Assembly: GCA_945875915.1 (NCBI GenBank)
Contig: CAMCMT010000021.1
Span: 1-45,555, forward strand
Direction of reading: 5' to 3'
Length of the DNA stretch: 45,555 nt
DNA from: Synechococcus sp. UW140
Lineage (GTDB): Bacteria; Cyanobacteriota; Cyanobacteriia; PCC-6307; Cyanobiaceae
The notes below the pieces were generated by a model, which ran no database searches, had not been told where the DNA came from, and saw only the letters and a program-made list of their open reading frames with translations. Made by a program: the position numbers and the translations under genes. Numbering within the stretch: position 1 is the first letter of the stretch; the number at the start of each line of letters is the position of its first letter. Positions 25,830-34,516 of this stretch are shown here, in pieces.

Positions 25830-26609
25830 TCAGATCCGCACGCAACCCAGCCGACTGGCCGCCGCCCCATCGACCATCACCTTCAAACGGGGATGGCGCT
25901 GCAACCAGCTGGCCGGCAGCTGGGGTTGGGGGGGCTCCTCCAGGCTGCGTCGCAAGATCTCGGCCTTGGACTCGCCGCTGACCACTAACACCACCGTTTC
26001 AGCCGCCAGGATCTCGGCCAAGCCCACGGTGATCGCCCGCCTCGGCACGGCGGCCAAGCCGGCGGCAAATAGGCCGGCGTTCTGGCGGCGGGTGGCCGGA
26101 TCCAGCTCCAGGCAGCGGGTGGGCGCCTCGGGGGGGCATGGGGGTTCGTTGAAGCCCACGTGGCCGTTGTTGCCCAGCCCAAGCAGCTGCAGGCCTAGGC
26201 CGCCGGCGGCGGCGATGGCCTGGCCGTAGTGGCGGGCCTCCCGCTCGGGATGGGGGGCCAGGCCATCGGGCAGGCGCAATTGGCCAGGGGCCAGGCCTAG
26301 GGGGGCGCCCAGGCATCGCTCCATGCTGGCGGCAAAGGATTCAAGGTCCTCAGGCCCCAGCCCGACGTACTCATCCAGGTTGAAACTGGACCAGCCCGCC
26401 AGCAGCCCTTGGCGCTCAACGCTGGGCAGGGCTTGAAGCTGTTCAACAAGGGCGCCATAGACGGGCTCCATCGTGCGTCCGGTGGCCAAGCCAAGCGGCT
26501 TGGCCGGCCCGCCCGCGGCGGCGGGACGCAAGGCTTCAACTACCAACGCCGCAACCCGCTGGCCAAGGACTTCGGGGCCTGGGGCCACCTCCAACGACCA
26601 GCGTGCCAA
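25830..26609 (-). CDS. nagB: Glucosamine-6-phosphate deaminase-like protein
   Basis: The 259-residue protein has the NagB/6-phosphogluconolactonase fold. The N-terminal phosphate-binding LGLATGRTMEPVY is followed by FNLDEYVGL (catalytic Asp region) and GLGNNGHVGFNEP, which are NagB signatures rather than those of the lactonase. It would convert glucosamine-6-phosphate to fructose-6-phosphate and ammonia. The listed start is a TTG at 26609; a GTG seven codons later is an alternative. It lies 31 bp downstream of the SpoIID-like gene on the same strand, which may link it to cell-wall amino-sugar recycling. Confidence 0.82.
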   Translation of the reverse strand: MARWSLEVAPGPEVLGQRVAALVVEALRPAAAGGPAKPLGLATGRTMEPVYGALVEQLQALPSVERQGLLAGWSSFNLDEYVGLGPEDLESFAASMERCLGAPLGLAPGQLRLPDGLAPHPEREARHYGQAIAAAGGLGLQLLGLGNNGHVGFNEPPCPPEAPTRCLELDPATRRQNAGLFAAGLAAVPRRAITVGLAEILAAETVVLVVSGESKAEILRRSLEEPPQPQLPASWLQRHPRLKVMVDGAAASRLGCVRI

Positions 26610-26640
26610 GCCCCAAAACCCCAGTCCTGGGGCCAGCCTG

Positions 26641-28197
26641 TCAGGGTTTAGTGCCGAGCGTGAGCGCCAGGGGACGGGGCGTGATTGGGGCCAAGCTGAG
26701 GCGCGACTGCAGCAGCGGGACTAGGGCCGCCAGGCTGCTGTAGGGACGCAGCTGGGTGCCCCGGTAGTAGTGCTGCAGGATCTGCTCGAAGCCCGCGCCA
26801 CGCCGGGCCATGGCGCAGGCGCCCCATTGACTCATGCCAATGCCATGGCCAAAGCCCCGGCCAATCGCCACCCACTGCAGGGAGGACGGGGCGGCTAGGG
26901 CGTTCAAGGCGGGCAGGGGGGGCGGAACCAGTAGCGGGGCCGTCAGCTGGTCGGAAGCGGTACCAACCTGATCAGGGAACTGGGGGGCGTTAACGGGCTC
27001 GCGGCTGAACTGCACCAGGGTGCTTTTTAGGCCAAGCCGCGAGCGCAGCTCAGCCCCCGTCACCACCACCGCCCCAGCCGAGCCCACCACCCGGGCCTGG
27101 CGCACCCGGCCGCTGGAGCTGGTGGAGAGCACCTCGATGCGCTCGAGGCTGCCGATCTCCGGGAATGCCCTACGCACCAAGTCATCGCTAAGGGGCAAGC
27201 GCCAATCGCGCACGGGCGACTCACGGTCGAAATCGGCCACGCTCACCAGGTAGGGCAGCTGCTGGGCCCAGAGCTCGCCGCTGTTTTCCGTGGTGCCACC
27301 GCCGCTGCTGTGGAACACGGCCTCAATCAGGCCATCGCCGTAGGTGAGCACCAGGCCGCGGGTGCCGGCTACGGCCGCCTGGGTCGAGGCCGTTTCCGCC
27401 TCCACCCCCAGGTACATCTGGCTGGCCACGGTGGCCTTGAGGTCGTAGGCCCGGCCCGTGGCGGGGCGCAGGGCCCGCAGGGCATAGGTGCGGGCCGCCA
27501 CGGCCTGGGCCCGCAGGGCCTCCAGGGGCCAACTGGCGGGCATCTCGCTACCCACCACGCTGGCCAGGTAGGTCTCCAGGCCGACCAGGTTCACCGCCTG
27601 CAGGATGTCGCCCTGGGGCCGGATCCAGAGGCTGCCGCGGTAGCGGCGCTTCTGCAGCCAAACACTGCCTTCACTGCCAGGCGCTGGCACAGGCTCCACC
27701 ACCAGCTCGCCCACCCGCAGGCGCCGGACGACGGATGGGGCAGAACGGGCCATGGCACCCTGACCAGCCGCAACCAGATCCGCATTGGGATTGGCCGCGG
27801 GCGCAGTTGCAAGGGCTGAAGGGCCCAGGCGGGGAACCGGGGTAGGGCCCGTGGCCGAGTCGTAGGCAGGGGCCGCTTCGCCCGCCCCGGCCTCGGCCAG
27901 AGCCAGCACCTGGGAGCCGGCCAGTTGCAGGCGCAGGGGCTGGTCGGGTCCCAGATCCATCAGTACCTGGCCGGAGCCATCGCGCAGGCGCATGCGAGCG
28001 CCGGCGGGGGCCCGTACCGTGAGGAGCCGGGCTTCCCACAACAGAACCCGCACCTGGGGCCCACCCAAGGCAACCCGATCGGCCCGGCTGGGTGCCGCCT
28101 CCAAGGCCGCCCAGGCCCGGGGCAGGCCCACCAGAAGGCCACCGATTAGCAAGGTGGCGCCCAGGCAGCGCCGCTGGAGGGGAGGGATCAACAACAT
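26641..28197 (-). CDS. SpoIID/LytB domain protein, exported
   Basis: From the ATG at 28197 the protein is 518 residues, with a signal peptide (about 1-31, ending PRAWA). A variable region follows (to about 180), then the SpoIID domain: [37 protein letters not shown], split by a loop with [15 protein letters not shown], and the C-terminal [15 protein letters not shown]. SpoIID is a lytic transglycosylase acting on denuded peptidoglycan in sporulating bacteria. Cyanobacteria carry homologues whose role is unknown. It is divergent from rnz across a gap holding a large inverted repeat. Confidence 0.88.
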   Translation of the reverse strand: MLLIPPLQRRCLGATLLIGGLLVGLPRAWAALEAAPSRADRVALGGPQVRVLLWEARLLTVRAPAGARMRLRDGSGQVLMDLGPDQPLRLQLAGSQVLALAEAGAGEAAPAYDSATGPTPVPRLGPSALATAPAANPNADLVAAGQGAMARSAPSVVRRLRVGELVVEPVPAPGSEGSVWLQKRRYRGSLWIRPQGDILQAVNLVGLETYLASVVGSEMPASWPLEALRAQAVAARTYALRALRPATGRAYDLKATVASQMYLGVEAETASTQAAVAGTRGLVLTYGDGLIEAVFHSSGGGTTENSGELWAQQLPYLVSVADFDRESPVRDWRLPLSDDLVRRAFPEIGSLERIEVLSTSSSGRVRQARVVGSAGAVVVTGAELRSRLGLKSTLVQFSREPVNAPQFPDQVGTASDQLTAPLLVPPPLPALNALAAPSSLQWVAIGRGFGHGIGMSQWGACAMARRGAGFEQILQHYYRGTQLRPYSSLAALVPLLQSRLSLAPITPRPLALTLGTKP

Positions 28198-28268
28198 CGG
28201 CTCAAGCCCCACGGCACGGCTGCGGAGCCGCGGCCGGGCAACCGCGACAGGTTGTCATTGTGACCAAG

Positions 28269-28315
28269 CCCAGGCCCTGGCGCCAGCCAGCCGCCGCCTG
28301 GAGCCAGGGCCTGGG
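28269..28315. repeat. Perfect 13-bp inverted repeat between spoIID-like gene and rnz
   Basis: CCCAGGCCCTGGC at 28269-28281 pairs perfectly with GCCAGGGCCTGGG at 28303-28315 across 21 bp. It sits centrally in the divergent promoter region, so it could be an operator or a hairpin in the rnz leader (it ends 67 bp before the rnz GTG). No T-run follows on either strand. Confidence 0.6.
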
Positions 28316-28382
28316 CCTGGGCTCGACGTGGCAGCATGCGGATCCTGATGAACCGGTGCGGCACCGGGGAGACACTCCAGCC

Positions 28383-29327
28383 GTGCAGGTCACCTTTTTA
28401 GGCACGAGTTCGGGCGTTCCCACCCGCTCCCGCAACGTGTCGGCCGTGGCCCTACGCCTGCCCCAGCGGGCCGAGCTCTGGCTGTTCGACTGCGGCGAGG
28501 CCACCCAGCACCAGTTCCTGCGCAGCGAGCTGCGGGTCTCCCAGCTGCGGCGGATCTTCGTCACCCACATGCACGGCGACCACGTCTTTGGGTTGCCAGG
28601 CCTGCTGGCCACCCTGGGCCTGGCGGGCGCCAGCCCCGGCATCGACCTCTACGGACCCGATCCCCTGCGCGACTACCTCGAGGGGGTGATGCGCACCACC
28701 TCCACCCGGATCAGTTATCCCCTACGCAGCCACCGGGTGCGGGCCGCCGCCAGCAGTGGCGCCCTGCTGCTCGACGACGGCGACCTGACCGTGCGCTGCG
28801 CACCCCTGACCCACCGGGTGCCGGCCTACGCCTACCGGGTCGACCAGAAGCCCAAGCCCGGCCGGTTCGACGTGGAGAAGGCCAAGCAACTCGGCATTCC
28901 GCCCGGCCCGATCTACGCCGCCCTCAAGGCGGGCCAAACCATGACCCTCGACGACGGCAGGATCATCCGCGGCGAGGCCCTCTGCGGCCCGGAACAGCCC
29001 GGCAAAAGCCTGGTGTATTGCACCGACACGGTGTTCTGCGAGGCCGCCGTGGAGCTAGCCCAAGGGGCCGACCTGCTGATCCACGAATCCACCTTTGCCC
29101 ATGGTGAGGCGGAGATGGCCTACCAACGCCAGCACTCCACCAGCACCATGGCGGCCCAGACCGCCGCCGAGGCCGGCGTCAAGCAGCTGGCCCTCACCCA
29201 CCTCAGCCCCCGCTACGTGGCGGGCAATCCCCTCACCCCTGAAGACCTGCTGGCGGAAGCGCGCGCAATCTTCCCGGCCACCGTGATGGCCAAGGATTTC
29301 CTCACCCTGGAGGTGGGCGCCGCCTGA
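28383..29327 (+). CDS. rnz: Ribonuclease Z (tRNA 3' endonuclease)
   Basis: RNase Z trims the 3' trailer of tRNA precursors; the tRNA in this window lacks an encoded CCA, which fits this route. The 314-residue protein begins at a GTG at 28383 ([18 protein letters not shown]). The zinc motif THMHGDH gives His62, His64, Asp66 and His67, and further ligands are in YCTDT and LTHLSPRY. The PxKxGR-type exosite is present ([15 protein letters not shown]). The frame is open for 97 codons upstream, but that part overlaps spoIID and is a shadow. Confidence 0.95.
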   Translation: MQVTFLGTSSGVPTRSRNVSAVALRLPQRAELWLFDCGEATQHQFLRSELRVSQLRRIFVTHMHGDHVFGLPGLLATLGLAGASPGIDLYGPDPLRDYLEGVMRTTSTRISYPLRSHRVRAAASSGALLLDDGDLTVRCAPLTHRVPAYAYRVDQKPKPGRFDVEKAKQLGIPPGPIYAALKAGQTMTLDDGRIIRGEALCGPEQPGKSLVYCTDTVFCEAAVELAQGADLLIHESTFAHGEAEMAYQRQHSTSTMAAQTAAEAGVKQLALTHLSPRYVAGNPLTPEDLLAEARAIFPATVMAKDFLTLEVGAA

Positions 29328-29427
29328 GCGCCCCTGCAACAGTTCGTGATCCCGCCCCGGGGGGCCCATTCCCCGTGATACAAGGGCTTTGCTGCGGTTC
29401 ATCCCAGCCTTGTTGCCGGCTTTTTCG

Positions 29428-29940
29428 ATGGCCTCTTTCTTCTCCTCTGCGCTGCGATTCCTAGCGCGAACCCTGCTGGTTCTGCCCCTGGTGGTGCTGG
29501 TGAGCTTCGCCGGCCCTGCCACTGCAGCCCAGTGGACTGCCGATCAGCTCACGGTTTCGGCGGATCCCGCTGGCACCACCGTCACCTTCACGGAACAGGA
29601 CGTGAAATCAGGTCGCAAGCTGTTCAATGACAGCTGCGGCACCTGCCACGCCGGCGGGATCACCAAGACCAACCAGAACGTGGGCCTCGACCCCGAAACC
29701 CTGGCCCTGGCCACCCCGCCCCGCAATTCGGTGGATTCCCTCGTGGACTACATGAAGGACCCCACCTCCTATGACGGCGAATACAGCATCTCCGACCTGC
29801 ACCCGAGCCTGCGCAGCAGCGACGTGTTCGTGAAAATGCGCGATCTCGGTGAGGACGACCTGCGCCTGATCGCCGGTTACATCCTGGTGGCCCCTAACGT
29901 CCAGGGCGTCCAGTGGGGCGGCGGCAAGATTTATTTCTGA
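29428..29940 (+). CDS. psbV: Cytochrome c-550 of photosystem II
   Basis: PsbV is an extrinsic lumenal subunit that stabilises the oxygen-evolving cluster. The 170-residue precursor from the ATG at 29428 has a signal peptide with a basic start and a hydrophobic core, cleaved near Ala33 (ATA/AQW). The haem site CGTCH gives Cys70, Cys73 and His74. The family blocks TKTNQNVGLDPETLALATPPR and the C-terminal WGGGKIYF are present. An ATG at 29389 is in frame but would add a non-signal leader. A strong terminator follows. Confidence 0.97.
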   Translation: MASFFSSALRFLARTLLVLPLVVLVSFAGPATAAQWTADQLTVSADPAGTTVTFTEQDVKSGRKLFNDSCGTCHAGGITKTNQNVGLDPETLALATPPRNSVDSLVDYMKDPTSYDGEYSISDLHPSLRSSDVFVKMRDLGEDDLRLIAGYILVAPNVQGVQWGGGKIYF

Positions 29941-30046
29941 TCGGGCCTCCAGCCCTGGTCCCTGGGCTAGGGCCCTAGCCCTTGAAATCGGATTTGGCCC
30001 AACGTTGGCTTCAAGTTCCGGACCCTGGGCCCAAACAAACTTTTTC

Positions 30047-30072
30047 AGCCGCGGCCCCCACCGCGGCTTTTT
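30047..30072 (+). terminator. Factor-independent terminator after psbV
   Basis: AGCCGCGG (30047-30054), loop CCCCCA and CCGCGGCT (30061-30068) form a perfect 8-bp stem, followed by TTTTA. It lies about 105 bp after the psbV stop. Confidence 0.85.
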
Positions 30073-30156
30073 AGTGGGCCAGGCCAAGCCCCTAGCCCGC
30101 CGCTGGAGTCGTCCCTTTAGTGGGGCACAAGGATTCAAGGCCCTGGCGCCAACCGT

Positions 30157-30543
30157 CTACGCCCCTTTCAGGGATTCTGGTAAGGGCTCCGGTAGGGGCG
30201 CGGGCGGCTTGCTATTGGCTTGATCAAGGGAGGCGGGCTGCTTGCTGTACCACCACTCCTGCAGCACCGGGCTGAGGCGCTGGGCGAACAGGGTCAACAC
30301 CGTGCGGGTCGGCCGGGAGCCCGGCTGGAGCAGCTCCACCGCGTAAGAGGGGCAGCGGCGCGAGGCCAGGTCGGCGACAAAGCGGCGACCGACGCGCCGC
30401 CAACTGGGCTCCTTGCTGCGCCAGGCCAGCCGGCAGCAGGGCCACGGCAGCTCATTGCGGTCAAACAACCGGCAGCAGGGCCCCAGGACCCGGTAGCTGT
30501 ACTGGCCGCCCAGACTGGAGTGCTCACTGCCCAGCTCGGGCAT
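30157..30543 (-). CDS. Hypothetical cysteine-containing protein
   Basis: From the ATG at 30543 this is 128 residues. The central part is rich in Cys, Arg and aromatic residues (YRVLGPCCRLFDRNELPWPCCRLAWRS, SRRCPSYAVELLQPGS), followed by a helix and a Pro-rich tail. The paired CC motifs could bind metal or form disulfides; no known family is recognised. The frame is open 27 codons further upstream, where it would translate two duplicated DNA palindromes, so that longer start is less likely. It lies downstream of petF but beyond a terminator. Confidence 0.55.
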   Translation of the reverse strand: MPELGSEHSSLGGQYSYRVLGPCCRLFDRNELPWPCCRLAWRSKEPSWRRVGRRFVADLASRRCPSYAVELLQPGSRPTRTVLTLFAQRLSPVLQEWWYSKQPASLDQANSKPPAPLPEPLPESLKGA

Positions 30544-30561
30544 CTGCTCCAGCAGGGGCAA

Positions 30562-30597
30562 CTTCTCCCCTAGGGGAACCTTCTCCCCTAGGGGAAA
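30562..30597. promoter_or_regulatory. Two tandem 18-bp copies each holding the palindrome TCCCCTAGGGGA
   Basis: CTTCTCCCCTAGGGGAAC at 30562-30579 is followed directly by CTTCTCCCCTAGGGGAAA at 30580-30597. Each contains a perfect 12-bp palindrome (30566-30577 and 30584-30595). They lie just upstream of the ATG at 30543 and downstream of the petF terminator, where an operator for the minus-strand gene would be expected. The role is inferred. Confidence 0.5.
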
Positions 30598-30650
30598 TGA
30601 AGAGCCGGCAGGAGCCACGGACACGGCGGGCGGCGCAGGGGAAGAGGAAC

Positions 30651-30674
30651 AAAAAAGCCACCCCGCAGGGTGGC
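30651..30674 (-). terminator. Factor-independent terminator after petF
   Basis: Read on the minus strand, GCCACCC, a short loop (TGCG) and GGGTGGC form a stem followed by six T residues (the A-run at 30651-30656). It lies about 43 bp after the petF stop. Confidence 0.85.
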
Positions 30675-30716
30675 AGAGGAACGGAACCGGTCAAGCCCGA
30701 GGGCCGAAGCGGCGGC

Positions 30717-31016
30717 TCAATAGAGCTCTTCTTCGGAGTGGGTCTTGATCGTGCAGTCGGAGGTGGGGTAGGCGACGCAGGTGAGCACGAAACCGGCTTC
30801 GATCTGGTCGTCGTCGAGGAAGCTCTGGTCCGACTGGTCGACGGTGCCGGAGGTGAGCTTGCCAGCGCAGGTGCTGCAGGCGCCAGCGCGGCAGGAGTAG
30901 GGCAGGTCGATGCCTTGCTCTTCAGCGGCGTCGAGGATGTACTGGTCGTCGGGAACTTCAATGGTCTTGTTGAGGCCCTCGCCTTCATTGACGAGGGTGA
31001 CCTTGTAGGAAGCCAT
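30717..31016 (-). CDS. petF: Plant-type [2Fe-2S] ferredoxin
   Basis: The 99-residue ferredoxin carries electrons from photosystem I to FNR, FTR and other acceptors. Cluster ligands are Cys42, Cys47 and Cys50 in [12 protein letters not shown] and Cys80 in VLTCVAYP. The acidic surface and the C-terminal EEELY are typical of the main photosynthetic form. The gene is monocistronic: a terminator follows directly and about 145 bp of gene-free DNA lies upstream, towards prmA. The partner FTR subunit gene ftrV is about 10.5 kb away in this window. Confidence 0.96.
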   Translation of the reverse strand: MASYKVTLVNEGEGLNKTIEVPDDQYILDAAEEQGIDLPYSCRAGACSTCAGKLTSGTVDQSDQSFLDDDQIEAGFVLTCVAYPTSDCTIKTHSEEELY

Positions 31017-31162
31017 GGAAAGAATTGGGGCTCACAGGCTCCTGGAGAATCCGGGCCTGTAGGACAGCACCGTCCTACATCCTCCTGAGGCTGTTCCCGT
31101 GGATCCAGGCCGCCATTTCGGCGAAGCCCAATCAAAGCCAGGGCTCCGATCAGCCTGCCTTA

Positions 31163-32242
31163 TCAAACGGGACCGGTCAACCGGATTTCCAGCAAGCCCC
31201 ATTGGCTCTGCTGGGCCACCAGCTCGGCCCGCCAGCCGGCCGCCGCCAGGGCCTGGGTCAGCGCCGGCACCTGGCTCACGAGCAAGCCGCTAAGCAGGCC
31301 CACCCCGCCCGGGGCCAGCACCGTGGCAAAGGCCGGCGCCAGGGCCTCGATCACCGGTGCCAGGATGTTGCAGAGCAGCAGGTCGACCGGTTGCCCCGCC
31401 AGCAGCTCGGCCAGTCCCTCCACCGAGCCCTGGGCCACCTTCAGGCAGCCAGCCTGGGCCGCCCCGGTGTGCAGGCTGGCTCCCCCCCTTGTGCCTGGAG
31501 CCCCTGGGGCCGGTGGCGCTCCAGGCACAGCCACGCCATTGCAGGCGGCGTTGGCCCAGGTCGCCCGCACGGCCAGGGGGTCGCTATCCACGGCAAACAC
31601 CTGGCAGGCCGGGGCTGGGCTGGCCCCTCCTCTGGCGGCATCACTGGCGCCCAAGAGTTTCAGGGCTGCGAGGGCCAAGATGCCGCTGCCGCAGCCCAGG
31701 TCCGCCACCCGCACGGGCCGGGTGAAGTCCGCCCCTGGCCCATCCGCCCAGCGCTCCAGGGCTTCCAGGCAGAGGCGGGTGGTCGGGTGGCTGCCGGTGC
31801 CGAAGGCATTGCCGGGATCGATGCGGATCGCCAGCCGATCGGCGAACTCCTCCGGGCAATCGAGCCAGGCCGGCAACACAAGCAGCCTGGTCCCGACCGG
31901 ATCGGCCTGCCAATGCTGCTTCCAGCTCAGACTCCAATCCTCATCCCCCTGCTGCTGCCAACAGATCTGCGGCAGAATGAGGCCAAAGGGCTCGCTTAAG
32001 GCGGCGAGGGCCAGCTCCAGCTGCAGCCGCTCGGGCTCGGGCCAGTCCACCGCCGGCAACCAGGCCAGCAGCTGGCGGTGGTCCGGCTTTCTGGGGGTGT
32101 GCTCAATCGCTACCCGGTGGATCCCCAGGGCCTGGAGTTTCCAGAGCAGGGATTCTTCAAGCTCCGGCAGGACCAGGAGCTCCAAGCGCCACCAGGACTG
32201 CCCCGGGCCCGATCCCTGGCCCGGCCCTGGGGGCGCCGGCAT
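31163..32242 (-). CDS. prmA: Ribosomal protein L11 methyltransferase
   Basis: PrmA methylates lysines of ribosomal protein L11. From the ATG at 32242 the protein is 359 residues, longer than the usual 290-300. The N-terminal recognition domain (WWRLELLVLPELEESLLWKL) is followed by AFGTGSHPTTRLCLEAL, SAM motif I VADLGCGSGILALAAL and LLCNILAPVIEAL. The extra length comes from Gly/Ala/Pro-rich loops after motif I and after NAACNGV. A TTG at 32257 overlapping the serA stop is an alternative start. It follows serA directly. Confidence 0.92.
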   Translation of the reverse strand: MPAPPGPGQGSGPGQSWWRLELLVLPELEESLLWKLQALGIHRVAIEHTPRKPDHRQLLAWLPAVDWPEPERLQLELALAALSEPFGLILPQICWQQQGDEDWSLSWKQHWQADPVGTRLLVLPAWLDCPEEFADRLAIRIDPGNAFGTGSHPTTRLCLEALERWADGPGADFTRPVRVADLGCGSGILALAALKLLGASDAARGGASPAPACQVFAVDSDPLAVRATWANAACNGVAVPGAPPAPGAPGTRGGASLHTGAAQAGCLKVAQGSVEGLAELLAGQPVDLLLCNILAPVIEALAPAFATVLAPGGVGLLSGLLVSQVPALTQALAAAGWRAELVAQQSQWGLLEIRLTGPV

Positions 32243-32253
32243 CGGGCTGGCGC

Positions 32254-33840
32254 TCAAAGGGTGACCGGATGGGATTCCTGGATCCCGTTGATGGCATGGA
32301 TCGTGGCCAGCAAGCTGGCGGGGATCGGGTCATCGAGGCTGAGCACCATCACGGCGTCGCCGCGCACGATGCGGCGTCCCACCTGCATCGAGGCAATGTT
32401 GACGTTGTGCTCGCCTAGCACAGTGCCCAGGTTGCCGATAATTCCTGGCATGTCCCGGTGGCGGGTGAAGAGCATGTGACGGCTCGGCGTCACATTCACC
32501 GGGAACTCATCGATCGTGGTGATGCGCAGGTCGCCATCGGCAAACACCGCCCCGGTGACGCTGTGGTTGCCCTTGGAGCCCGTCGACGAGAGCTGCAGGG
32601 AACCGCCGGCAAAGTCGCGGCTGGCATCATCTTTGACTTCCACCACGTGGATGCCGCGGTCCTTGGCCTCCAGGGTGGCGTTCACGTAGTTGATGCTGTC
32701 GCCCAGGGCCGCTGAGAGCAGACCCTTGAGGGCCGCCACCACCAGGGGCTGGGAGGGATGGCTGGCAAATTCGCCCTGGAGGCGCACCTCCAGCTGTTCC
32801 ACATCACCACCGGCCAACTGGCTGAGCAGCAGGCCCAGGGTTTCGGCCAATTGCAGGTGGGGCTTGAGCTGCTCCATCACCTCGGGAGTCAGGCCGGGGA
32901 TGTTCACGGCGCTGCGGGCGGGCAGGCCCAGCAGCACATCACGGATCTGCTCGGCCACGTCCACGGCCACGTTTTCCTGGGCCTCCTCAGTGGAGGCGCC
33001 CAGGTGGGGCGTGAGGATCAGGCGCTGGGTCACGCTGCGCAGGGGCGAATCGGCCGCCAGGGGCTCCTTGGCGTACACATCGAGGGCGGCGCCGCCGATC
33101 ACGCCCTTTTGTACGGCCTCGGCCAGGGCCGCCTCATCAACGATGCCGCCGCGGGCGCAGTTGACGATGCGGGCCGTGGGCTTCATCGTCGCCAGCAGCT
33201 CGGCGTTGACCAGGTTCTCGGTCTCGGGGGTGCGGGGCAGGTGCAGGCTCACGTAGTCGGCCTCGGCGAAGAGGGCCGGCAGGGCCATGAGGCGCACCTG
33301 CAATTGCTGGGCCCGCTCCGCCGAAATGAACGGGTCGTAGGCCATCACCTCCATGCCCATGGCCTTGGCAACCCGAGCCACGTGGGAGCCGATCTTGCCG
33401 AGGCCCACCACGCCTAACTTTTTTTTGTAGAGCTCATTGCCCACATAGGTTTTACGATCCCAGCCGCCGGCCATGGTGCTGGCGTGGGCGTGGGGCACGT
33501 GGCGCGACAGCGACAGCATCAGGGCCAGGGCGTGCTCGGCCGCCGCGATCGTGTTGCCCTCGGGCGAATTAACCACAATCACGCCGCGTTTGGTGGCGGC
33601 GGGCACATCCACGTTGTCCACACCGACGCCGGCCCGGCCAATGATGCGCAGCTTGGTGGCAGCCTCAATAACCTCGGCGGTCACCTGGGTGCCGGAACGG
33701 ATCATCAGGGCGTCGTAGTCGCCGATGATCGCCTTGAGCTCTGCTGGCGGCAGGCCGGTGCGCACATCCACCTGCGCCACCTGGGAGAGGATGTCGATCC
33801 CCGTCTGATCGATGGGATCGGAAACCAAAACCTTTGTCAT
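32254..33840 (-). CDS. serA: D-3-phosphoglycerate dehydrogenase
   Basis: SerA catalyses the first step of serine synthesis. The 528-residue protein is the long form. It comprises a substrate- and NAD-binding core (GRAGVGVDNVDVPAATKRG, LGVVGLGKIGSHVARVAKAMG, NCARGGIVDEAAL, LTPHLGASTEEAQENVA with the catalytic His), an intervening domain (about 320-450), and a C-terminal ACT domain (RHRDMPGIIGNLGTVLGEHNVNI). The ACT domain suggests control by serine or another small molecule. It ends next to the prmA start and is divergent from the membrane protein gene at 33950. Confidence 0.97.
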   Translation of the reverse strand: MTKVLVSDPIDQTGIDILSQVAQVDVRTGLPPAELKAIIGDYDALMIRSGTQVTAEVIEAATKLRIIGRAGVGVDNVDVPAATKRGVIVVNSPEGNTIAAAEHALALMLSLSRHVPHAHASTMAGGWDRKTYVGNELYKKKLGVVGLGKIGSHVARVAKAMGMEVMAYDPFISAERAQQLQVRLMALPALFAEADYVSLHLPRTPETENLVNAELLATMKPTARIVNCARGGIVDEAALAEAVQKGVIGGAALDVYAKEPLAADSPLRSVTQRLILTPHLGASTEEAQENVAVDVAEQIRDVLLGLPARSAVNIPGLTPEVMEQLKPHLQLAETLGLLLSQLAGGDVEQLEVRLQGEFASHPSQPLVVAALKGLLSAALGDSINYVNATLEAKDRGIHVVEVKDDASRDFAGGSLQLSSTGSKGNHSVTGAVFADGDLRITTIDEFPVNVTPSRHMLFTRHRDMPGIIGNLGTVLGEHNVNIASMQVGRRIVRGDAVMVLSLDDPIPASLLATIHAINGIQESHPVTL

Positions 33841-33949
33841 GACCCGGCCGGTGGGGAGCTGCCGGGGGCAACTCTAGAGAGGCGACGTCGGGGGCCCCGA
33901 AGGCCGGCGCCGGCAAGGGAGAATCGGGCTTCTTCATCGGCGCTGATCC

Positions 33950-34453
33950 GTGGCGAACTGCGTGGTGGCGGTCCTGGCCGCCTATGACCAGCTCCAGGCG
34001 CTGCGCAGCCAGCTGGCGGAGCTGAGCCCGCCGCCCTTCAGCCTGCTGGCGATCGGGCCGGGCGAGCTGGCCCTTGAGCAGGTGGAACGGCTCAATCCGT
34101 CCCAAGCCAGAACGCGGCGCCAGAAACAGATGGCCCTCTGGCTGATCCCCTTTGGCTTTTTTGCCGGAGTGATGTTCACCTTCATCACCGACCTGCAGAC
34201 CTTCGCCTTTGCCGGCCCCCTGGGCGAACCCCTAATCAGCGGTCTGCTGGGCCTCGGTTCCGGCTGGATGGGCAGTTTTGCTGCCGCCGCCAGCGTGCCG
34301 TCTGAAGATGACGACCAGGTTCGAATCCTGCGCAATCGCCTGCAGGAGGGCAACTGGCTGCTGCTTTTGGAAACCCGTAACGGCGTGGAGCTGCCCTGGC
34401 GGCTCCTGCAACAGGCTGGCGCCCGGGCCCTAGTGCGCCTGTCGGAAGACTGA
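33950..34453 (+). CDS. Conserved hypothetical membrane protein
   Basis: A 167-residue protein beginning at a GTG. Residues 1-50 look soluble (CVVAVLAAYDQLQALRSQL). There is one clear hydrophobic segment (about 63-88, ALWLIPFGFFAGVMFTFI) and a Gly-rich hydrophobic hairpin (about 94-115, LISGLLGLGSGWMGSF). An acidic segment (SEDDDQVRIL) and a soluble tail follow. The arrangement recalls cyanobacterial proteins of unknown function. It is 63 bp upstream of the S4 gene on the same strand. Confidence 0.7.
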   Translation: MANCVVAVLAAYDQLQALRSQLAELSPPPFSLLAIGPGELALEQVERLNPSQARTRRQKQMALWLIPFGFFAGVMFTFITDLQTFAFAGPLGEPLISGLLGLGSGWMGSFAAAASVPSEDDDQVRILRNRLQEGNWLLLLETRNGVELPWRLLQQAGARALVRLSED

Positions 34454-34516
34454 TCAGGCCCAGGCGTCCCGCCGTGGCGGGGCTCCGCCAGGATTGGTCT
34501 GCCATACCCCCTAGCG

